From assembly GCA_963785075.1 (NCBI GenBank), contig CAWATW010000004.1, forward strand, positions 496,001 through 560,000: a DNA stretch of 64,000 bases, written 5' to 3'. The stretch is from JAOUGY01 sp963785075 (lineage in GTDB: Bacteria; Actinomycetota; Acidimicrobiia; Spongiisociales; ZC4RG35). This document shows positions 57,833 to 64,000 of this stretch, in pieces (positions within the stretch are counted from its first letter, which is position 1; each line of letters starts with the position of its first letter). The position numbers and the translations under genes were made by a program. The notes under the pieces are model-generated. The model saw only the letters and a program-made list of their open reading frames with translations. It did not search any database and had not been told where the DNA came from.

Positions 57833-60826
57833 TCAGTCGGTGTCGACCGCCACTACCGTCAGTCCGAAGAGGTTCGGATCGCTGTACGACACGGCACCGA
57901 GGTACTTGGTGCCGGCATCGAGGCCCGACCAGGTCGCCTCGACCGTTCCCGAATCGCCGAGCACGGCGCTCGTCGGTGCTGTCACCGAAAGATCCGAGAG
58001 GTTGCTGCCGTCGGCAGGTGTCGCCGACACAGACCAGTCGAACAGTGTGTAGTTGGCGTTGGGACCATCGGTCTGCCATCCGTGCACGACCACGATGTAG
58101 AGACCCGGCTCGGGGAAGAGGAGATTCACCTCTTCGGCCGACGTACCAGACCCGCTTCCACCTACGAATGGGAAGCCGGCGGTATCCGGACCGAACACGT
58201 ACAGGTCGAGGTCGTCGTCGCCGTCGGTGTAGTCGTCGAACAACGAGATTCTCGTCAACGCAGTGCCGTCGGGCACCTCGATCACGTGCTGCGTGACGCC
58301 CACGCCGCTTCCGAGAGCGGTGTTGATGTCGTTGGCGGGATCGTCCAGGACGTTGCCTTCTGTCATGTTCGCAGCCACCAGACCGTGCGGTGCGGCGATG
58401 AAGTCACCGTCGTAACCGAAGTCGATGTCGTAGCTGACCGAACCCTCGACGCCGTCCGCCGCCACCTCTGCCGGTGCAGCCAATTGGACCGGCTGAACCA
58501 CCAGCTGGCTGGTTGCGGACTGACCACGGTCGCTGCTCCAGGTGAGCGTGCCGAAGCCGTACTCCCCGAGCGGTGCCGTGGTCCGGGTGAGCGTCACCTT
58601 GTAGTTGGCGCTCTGGCCTCTACGAAGCGTGAGGGTCGACGGGCTCACCGTCACGTCGACACCCGGAGGTGCGTCGACCGTCACCTCGAAGGTGGTGGTC
58701 TTCTTGGTGACGTTGGTCACCCGACGGGTCACCGTCTGGCTGCCTGCCAGCTCTCCGATGGCGATGTTCGGCTGGTTCAGGTCACTCGGGTCGAGCACCC
58801 GCACACCAAACACGTCGGTGCATGTCGAAGCTGCGAGTTGCCCTGTGCCACACATGAAGCCGAGATACTGGTTGAACCCAACCTTGTAGACCAGACCCGG
58901 GTCCAGGGCAGCGTTCGGATTGACGTGACCCGATCCGTCGTCGAAGGGCGAGAGCCCGCCGACGTCGTTGGCCGTGGTCAAGAGCGCCGACTTGATCATG
59001 TCCGGCGTCCAACCCTTGTTGGCGGACTGGATGACCGCCGCCAAACCGGCGATGTGCGGGCTCGACATCGACGTACCCGACAGAGCGTCGAAGTCACGTC
59101 CGTTGTATCCGTCGGGCGAGACAGCCGCGATGACGTCAACACCCGGCGCCATGATGTCGGGCTTCAGCAGGTCACCAGAGGCCTGCAATGGTCCCTGCGA
59201 CGAGAACGCCGCCCGCTGTGGTGCGGTGGTGTCCTGGACGTACGCGCCAGGGCTCAGAGATGCCGTGGCCGAGCCGGCAGCATCGGTGATGTACCGGCGG
59301 ATCTCGGGACCGGCGACCTCGTCGACGTGGATCGACGGGACGAAGTGGATGTCGGCATTGATCGAGTTCGGCGAGGTGTTCGCCAGGACCATGCCCACGC
59401 CGTCGGCTTCGCGGACGGCCAACGACTTGTCGACACGAGCGATCACACCACGGTCGCAGAGCACGATCTTGCCTTTGGCGAGGTCGGGATCCAGGGTGCC
59501 CGGGTAGCAGAGCGCAACTTCGTCCGCAGCAGCTCCTTCGAGGCCGACCTCGGATGACGCAACGAGCGGCGACTCAGCCACACCGGTCTCCTGGAACGAA
59601 GCGCTCGTGTAGGTGGCGCCGTTGCCCAGAGTCAGCGTGGCTTCGTAGTACCGATCGTGGGTTCCCGCAGCCACAGTGGTGATCCACGGACTCGGGTGCG
59701 CCACGGTGCCGGCGCCCGCCGTGTTGCCTGCCGATGCGGCGACGAACACGCCTGCGTCCTCGGCGAACAGGAACGCGACCTCGACCGGGTCGAGGAAGCT
59801 GGTGCGTGTACCCGAGATCGAGAAGTTGATCACGTCGACACCGTCGGCGACGGCCTGATCGATCGCAGCCACCGAGTCGCTGCTGAAGCATCCACCCTCT
59901 TCGCCGCGACCCCAGCACACCTTGTAGGCGGCGATGCGGGCCATGGGTGCCATACCGGATGCGGTGCCGAGCACCTGACCATCGACGACGACTTCCACGT
60001 TGCCGTTGCCGCCGGCGGTGCTGGCGGTGTGGCTGCCGTGGCCATCGGCGTCGCGAGGCGAGTTGTATTCGTAGGGGAAGGTGGCCGAGATGCCCGCATC
60101 GCCACCCCAACCGGCGTTGTAGTACCGGGCGCCGATGAGCTTCCGGTTGCAGTCGGACGCATCGAATGCATCACCCTCGACGCACTCGCCGTTCCACTTC
60201 GCGAGGTTCGGGAACCCACGGCGGGTGGTCTCGGCGAAGCTGGCGCTCTCGGGCCAGATACCCGAGTCGACGATGCCGATGATGACGTTCTTGCCCCGAT
60301 ACCCGAGGTCCCAGGCTCCACCGTCAGCAGTCAACCCGAGGAAATCGGGCGTGCTGATCGTGTCCACCTGCCGCAGCTCGTCTTCGACGACGGCAATGAC
60401 GTCAGCTTGAAGCGCCAATCGGGCGGCTTCGACACCTGTCAGGCGTGCAGCAAAACCGTTGAACGCCAAGCTGTAGTCGTACACCTTCTTGCTGGAGGAC
60501 ACACCGGCCGAGCGAAGGGCGGCGTTGCTACGGCCACGGAGGTAGTCGCGGTATCGCTGTACATCCGGGTTCGCAACGTCGATCTTGTCGCCCTCGGCGG
60601 GCTTGGTGCGGCTGTAACCCGCCACTCCACCGGTGTACGACGCTGCCGGATCTCCGGCCATCATCACCACATACGTGCTTTCGACCTTGGAAGCCGCGAT
60701 CTCGGATGCCTGGTCGTTCGGAACGTACAAATCCCCGGCCTGTCCAAAGACCGGGGATGCGCTGAACAGCATCGAGAATGCGGACAACACGGCGAGCAGC
60801 ACGACGCGCTTCGAGCGCTTCAGCAT
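57833..60826 (-). CDS. secreted subtilisin-like protease (S8, cucumisin/PA-domain type)
   Basis: 997 residues from the ATG at 60826, which has AGGAGG 4 bases upstream. A signal peptide (KRVVLLAVLSAFSMLFS) and an I9 propeptide (STYVVMMAGDPAAS) precede the catalytic domain: Asp 187 (IVDSGIW), His 263 (DGHGSHT), Asn 368 (SAGNTAG) and Ser 586 (SGTSMSSPHIAG). A PA domain (about 420-525) sits between His and Ser, as in plant cucumisins. A fibronectin-like domain and a PPC domain (DDYTDGDDDLDLYVFGP) follow. A secreted broad-range endopeptidase. Confidence 0.93.
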   Translation of the reverse strand: MLKRSKRVVLLAVLSAFSMLFSASPVFGQAGDLYVPNDQASEIAASKVESTYVVMMAGDPAASYTGGVAGYSRTKPAEGDKIDVANPDVQRYRDYLRGRSNAALRSAGVSSSKKVYDYSLAFNGFAARLTGVEAARLALQADVIAVVEDELRQVDTISTPDFLGLTADGGAWDLGYRGKNVIIGIVDSGIWPESASFAETTRRGFPNLAKWNGECVEGDAFDASDCNRKLIGARYYNAGWGGDAGISATFPYEYNSPRDADGHGSHTASTAGGNGNVEVVVDGQVLGTASGMAPMARIAAYKVCWGRGEEGGCFSSDSVAAIDQAVADGVDVINFSISGTRTSFLDPVEVAFLFAEDAGVFVAASAGNTAGAGTVAHPSPWITTVAAGTHDRYYEATLTLGNGATYTSASFQETGVAESPLVASSEVGLEGAAADEVALCYPGTLDPDLAKGKIVLCDRGVIARVDKSLAVREADGVGMVLANTSPNSINADIHFVPSIHVDEVAGPEIRRYITDAAGSATASLSPGAYVQDTTAPQRAAFSSQGPLQASGDLLKPDIMAPGVDVIAAVSPDGYNGRDFDALSGTSMSSPHIAGLAAVIQSANKGWTPDMIKSALLTTANDVGGLSPFDDGSGHVNPNAALDPGLVYKVGFNQYLGFMCGTGQLAASTCTDVFGVRVLDPSDLNQPNIAIGELAGSQTVTRRVTNVTKKTTTFEVTVDAPPGVDVTVSPSTLTLRRGQSANYKVTLTRTTAPLGEYGFGTLTWSSDRGQSATSQLVVQPVQLAAPAEVAADGVEGSVSYDIDFGYDGDFIAAPHGLVAANMTEGNVLDDPANDINTALGSGVGVTQHVIEVPDGTALTRISLFDDYTDGDDDLDLYVFGPDTAGFPFVGGSGSGTSAEEVNLLFPEPGLYIVVVHGWQTDGPNANYTLFDWSVSATPADGSNLSDLSVTAPTSAVLGDSGTVEATWSGLDAGTKYLGAVSYSDPNLFGLTVVAVDTD

Positions 60827-60973
60827 GCTTCCTCCTCTGGGTGTCCCCACTCGTTCTCTCCCGCCTCCGAGCCCACAAGACGGCTCCGAAGACGAACCAC
60901 ACCATAGAGAACGGACGTCGAACGCGCCAGCGCGAACTGACGTTTTCCAGACATTTTCGCGGGGTCGGGGAAG

Positions 60974-62014
60974 TCATCGCCGGGCGATCAAGACCCGGAA
61001 GTCACCGAGGCCTCGAGGATGCATGAGCGTTTCGGCCTCTTGTCGCAGGGTTCGGATCCTCAGCCGCTGCATCTCATCGCCCGATCGGGCCAGATCCAGC
61101 TCTCGGTGCCGCATCTCCGATATCCGATCACGAAGACCCCATCGCGCAAGGAAGTCGTCCTGTCGGAGGACTTCGACTTCCGCCCCCATACCACGCGCTG
61201 CCTCCTCGAGTGCCGTGAAGTTCACGTCGGCGGTGATGTCTGTCGCTCCCGGCTCGTCGAGCGGATGAGGTCCGAGATGGTGGGCTCGGTAGGTCCGGAG
61301 GGTCCCATCCTGGCGACGTGGTGCCAGGTTCTCGGCCGTGTCGCCGTAATCGATCAGAAGGAGTGCGCCTGCCGTCATCGTCCGGAGGACATCGCCGACC
61401 CAGGCGAACGCCTCCAACTGCACCTCGACCCATCCCCCGGCATCGACCGGTCCGGCGTAGCGGTCGAGCCAGTCCAGCACCTCCGGGCGTGGGTCCGCAT
61501 CCACCATGCACAGACCGGTGTCGTCCACGCCCACCCATCGTTCCCGCCAGCCGGTCTCGGTGAGCTGTGCGATCGCCATCGGGAGGTTGTCGATGAGCTC
61601 ATTGGCCACGACCACACCCCGGATGCACCCCCCCAGGTCGGCGAGCGACTCGTAGACACGGTCGGCGCCGATCAGGTCCCCGAGCGCTGCTCTCGCCGCA
61701 GGGGAAACCTCGATGGCCCGTGGCTCGAAGCCGGTCCCATCCGCGAGGGGCCGGAGCAACGAACCGCTGCCGCCGGCCACCTCGACGACGCCGAACGGGT
61801 CGCCGATCCGCTCGTGCTCCGAGCGCACGAATGCACCGATGGTCTCCCCGAACAGGTGGCTGACCTCGGGTGAGGTCAAGAAGTCACCGGCCTTGACCGA
61901 ACGCAGCTCTGTGGAGGCGAAAAAGCCGCCGGGCCCATACAGGGCTCGCTTCATGAACCATTCGAAGGGAACCGGACCGTCTCTCTGGATGTGTTCGAGC
62001 AATTCGAGACGCAT
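60974..62014 (-). CDS. MidA/NDUFAF7-like SAM-dependent methyltransferase
   Basis: 346 residues from the ATG at 62014. RDGPVPFEWFMKRALYGPGG and GDFLTSPEVSHLFGETIGAF match the MidA family, and VVEVAGGSGSLLRPLADG is the SAM-binding loop. In mitochondria the relative NDUFAF7 methylates an arginine of complex I; bacterial members are uncharacterised. It is divergent from the exchanger gene. Confidence 0.87.
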   Translation of the reverse strand: MRLELLEHIQRDGPVPFEWFMKRALYGPGGFFASTELRSVKAGDFLTSPEVSHLFGETIGAFVRSEHERIGDPFGVVEVAGGSGSLLRPLADGTGFEPRAIEVSPAARAALGDLIGADRVYESLADLGGCIRGVVVANELIDNLPMAIAQLTETGWRERWVGVDDTGLCMVDADPRPEVLDWLDRYAGPVDAGGWVEVQLEAFAWVGDVLRTMTAGALLLIDYGDTAENLAPRRQDGTLRTYRAHHLGPHPLDEPGATDITADVNFTALEEAARGMGAEVEVLRQDDFLARWGLRDRISEMRHRELDLARSGDEMQRLRIRTLRQEAETLMHPRGLGDFRVLIARR

Positions 62015-62245
62015 CACCCAAAGGTAGCGGCGCAGCAACGAGTCGCCGACACGGCCACACTACGCCGCAACTCGTCGCTACGATCTCCTCCGCCTGAGGG
62101 GAGTATCTCCTCGGCGCCGTCGTCAACACGGGTCATTCCCGGCGGCGCCGCCTGTTCATCCGTACAGGTGAGAGAGACCTCGGTCTGCGTCATGTTGCCG
62201 GCTGGAGGTCGAGATGACTGTCGGATGTTCGGGTTGGGATGCGCC

Positions 62246-63337
62246 GTGGAGTTGACGGAAGCCTTCGCATTCGTGATCGGGCTCGTATTGCTCGTGATCG
62301 GCGCAGAATCACTGGTGAGAGGTGCTTCTGCTCTCGCCGTTTCGTTCGGCATCCCACCGCTCATCATCGGCCTGACGGTCGTGGCGCTCGGCACGAGCGC
62401 TCCCGAGCTGGCGGTGAGCACCGGGTCGGCGATCCGGGGCGACGCTTCGATTGCCCTAGGCAATGTGGTGGGATCGAATATCGCCAACGTTCTCTTGATC
62501 TTGGGCGTGTCTGCGGTCATCACCCCGCTGCTGGTGAAGTCACCGGTCGTCCGATTCGACGTCCCGGTGATGATCGTGGCGTCCGCGGTCGTGTTTGGGC
62601 TTGCGCTCGACGGATCCTTGGGACGGGCCGAGGGCGTCGCACTGCTCGCTGCCGCCGTCACGTACATCGGGGCCCTTGTTCGTCGCGCACGCGCCGAGCC
62701 GGATAGCGTCCTGCAAGAGTTCGCCGCGTCGACCCCACCGAGCCCAACCTCTCACTCTCGAAGTGCAATCATGATCGTGGTGGGCCTGGCGGGTCTGGTG
62801 ACCGGGTCGAACCTGCTCCTCGACGCCGCCGTCGCGTTCGCGTCCCGCCAAGGCGTCTCGGAACTCGTCATCGGTCTCACGCTGGTGGCCGTGGGAACGT
62901 CTCTTCCCGAGATCGCCACATCGGTCCTCGCTGCCGTTCGCGGCCAGCGCGACATTGCGGTTGGCAATGCGATCGGTTCCAACATCTTCAACCTGCTCGT
63001 GGTTCTGGGTGCCAGCGCCATCGTCGCCGTCGACGGGATCGACATCCCCTTGGGTGCGCTCGACTTCGATCTGCCGTTCATGATCGCGGTCGCCGTGGCT
63101 TGCCTCCCCATCCTCTCAACGGGTCATGTCATCGCCCGGTGGGAGGGACTCGTGTTCCTCGGGCACTACGTCGCATACACGACGTATCTCATTCTGGAGG
63201 CGAACGAGCACGATCTTCTCGAGCCGTTCTCGACGGCGCTGTTCCTGTTCGTGGTTCCGATCACCGTCGTCACATTGATCATCTCGGCCATGCGGTCACT
63301 CCGGTCACCTCACGATCGCTCCGATGTCGACGACTGA
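62246..63337 (+). CDS. CaxA-type sodium/calcium exchanger family protein
   Basis: About 363 residues from the GTG at 62246; an ATG at 62225 is the alternative. Two inverted repeats each carry the ion-binding alpha motif: VVALGTSAPELAVSTGSAI with ALGNVVGSNIANVLLILG, and VAVGTSLPEIATSVLAAVRG with AVGNAIGSNIFNLLVVLG. About ten helices. It exchanges Na+ (perhaps K+ or H+) for Ca2+ or another cation across the cytoplasmic membrane. Confidence 0.9.
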   Translation: MELTEAFAFVIGLVLLVIGAESLVRGASALAVSFGIPPLIIGLTVVALGTSAPELAVSTGSAIRGDASIALGNVVGSNIANVLLILGVSAVITPLLVKSPVVRFDVPVMIVASAVVFGLALDGSLGRAEGVALLAAAVTYIGALVRRARAEPDSVLQEFAASTPPSPTSHSRSAIMIVVGLAGLVTGSNLLLDAAVAFASRQGVSELVIGLTLVAVGTSLPEIATSVLAAVRGQRDIAVGNAIGSNIFNLLVVLGASAIVAVDGIDIPLGALDFDLPFMIAVAVACLPILSTGHVIARWEGLVFLGHYVAYTTYLILEANEHDLLEPFSTALFLFVVPITVVTLIISAMRSLRSPHDRSDVDD

Positions 63338-63355
63338 CGCGCGATACTCAGAGAC

Positions 63356-64000
63356 ATGCGATTCGGGATCTCGTTCTTCGCCACCGACACGACGCTCGAT
63401 CCGGCATCCATGGCGCGCGCCGTCGAAGAACGCGGATTCGAGTCGCTGTGGCTTCCAGAACACAGCCACATCCCCGTCTCCCGACGCACACCGTGGGGAG
63501 GAGCCCCCGACGCGCCGCCGTTGCCAGACCACTACCTCCGCACACTCGACACGTTCGTTGCCCTCGGGGCGGCGGCCGCCGTGACCGAGAGAATCAAGCT
63601 GGCCACCGGTATCACCTTGATCGCCCAGCGCGATCCGATCTGGACTGCGAAAGAGGTGGCGACACTCGACGTGCTCTCGGGCGGCCGCGTCATCTTCGGC
63701 GTCGGCTACGGCTGGAACAAGGAAGAGATGGAGTCCCACGGTGTGTCGTACGTCGAGAGACGAGCCCTCCTGCGTGAGAAGGTGCTGATGATGAAGGCTC
63801 TGTGGACCGAAGACGAGGCGAGCTACTCAGGTGAGCATCTCTCCCTGGAACCAAGCTGGGCTTGGCCAAAGCCGGTCCAGCGGCCCCACCCGCCAGTCGT
63901 GCTCGGGGGGGCTGCGGGGCCTCGCACCGTTGCCGACATAGTCGAGTTCTGCGACGGCTGGATTCCGCTCGGTCGTCACGACCTCGAGGCGGGCTCCACC
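63356..64000 (+). CDS. LLM-class F420-dependent oxidoreductase (truncated by window end)
   Basis: The ATG at 63356 opens a frame that runs off the right edge, with 215 residues visible. MRFGISFFATDTTLDPASMA, FESLWLPEHSHIPVS, VTERIKLATGITLIAQRDP and FGVGYGWNKEEMESHGV are typical of the luciferase-like F420-dependent family. It would oxidise or reduce an unknown substrate using coenzyme F420 or FMN. Confidence 0.88.
   Translation, partial: MRFGISFFATDTTLDPASMARAVEERGFESLWLPEHSHIPVSRRTPWGGAPDAPPLPDHYLRTLDTFVALGAAAAVTERIKLATGITLIAQRDPIWTAKEVATLDVLSGGRVIFGVGYGWNKEEMESHGVSYVERRALLREKVLMMKALWTEDEASYSGEHLSLEPSWAWPKPVQRPHPPVVLGGAAGPRTVADIVEFCDGWIPLGRHDLEAGST

Overview
The window is GC-rich chromosomal DNA from an actinobacterium. 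A lineage near class Acidimicrobiia fits best: the segment tRNA-Tyr/Thr/Met - tuf - rpmG - MaoC dehydratase - tRNA-Trp - secE - nusG - rplK - rplA matches the mycobacterial rpmG-hadABC-trpT-secE-nusG order, and an F420-type LLM oxidoreductase and a polyphosphate glucokinase are present. The placement is inference from gene content and order. No rRNA operon, prophage, CRISPR array or insertion sequence was seen. Genes are packed, with many 4-bp stop/start overlaps.

Layout. 1-4951: end of a LivK-like binding protein, a four-helix-bundle (S23/IVP-like) gene and a livHMGF branched-chain amino-acid uptake operon. 5048-12402: CBS-domain protein, a primary-type sigma factor, TrmH-type methyltransferase, DUF255 protein, two acetyltransferases and a ROK sugar kinase. 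12487-15905: ctaA, then a sulfur-handling cluster (rhodanese-ThiF fusion, DUF4395, thioredoxin-like, JAMM peptidase). 16073-21554: RmlD-like reductase, a Phd/VapC toxin-antitoxin pair, otsA, and the transsulfuration pair cystathionine beta-synthase-like and metB-like. 21742-21988: an unrecognised transcription unit with a 13-codon ORF and an extended match to the anti-Shine-Dalgarno. 22059-25640: TauE/SafE exporter, ECF sigma and anti-sigma, a hydroxyacid dehydrogenase and a membrane XRE protein. 25737-25831: tRNA-Sec.

25853-35625: a PH-like membrane protein with a probably frameshifted partner, an orphan histidine kinase, maeB, two small ORFs, hflX, a TetR regulator, ppgK and gnd. 35734-41680: sugar ABC transporter operon (binding protein, permease, ATPase, Gfo/Idh oxidoreductase) with a divergent ROK regulator. 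41673-44954: an ASPIC/UnbV-like protein facing an NqrB/UnbU-like membrane protein. 45011-48825: serB and pepN. 48993-56081: rplL, rplJ, rplA, rplK, nusG, secE, tRNA-Trp, MaoC, rpmG, tuf and three tRNAs, all on the minus strand. 56394-64000: htpX, a lipoprotein, a 997-residue secreted subtilase, a MidA-like methyltransferase, a CaxA exchanger and a truncated LLM oxidoreductase.

Three patterns stand out. (1) At least nine intergenic sites carry degenerate tandem repeats whose word changes from site to site while the period stays at seven bases; two of these clusters flank the four-helix-bundle gene. (2) tuf is written almost entirely in G- and T-ending codons, unlike every neighbour, except for its last dozen or so codons. 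(3) The unit at 21742-21988 has a promoter, a strong terminator, 15 of 16 bases complementary to the standard bacterial 16S rRNA 3' end, and several internal pairings. All coordinates, motifs and pairings were read by eye; family assignments rest on recognised motifs and were not checked against a database.
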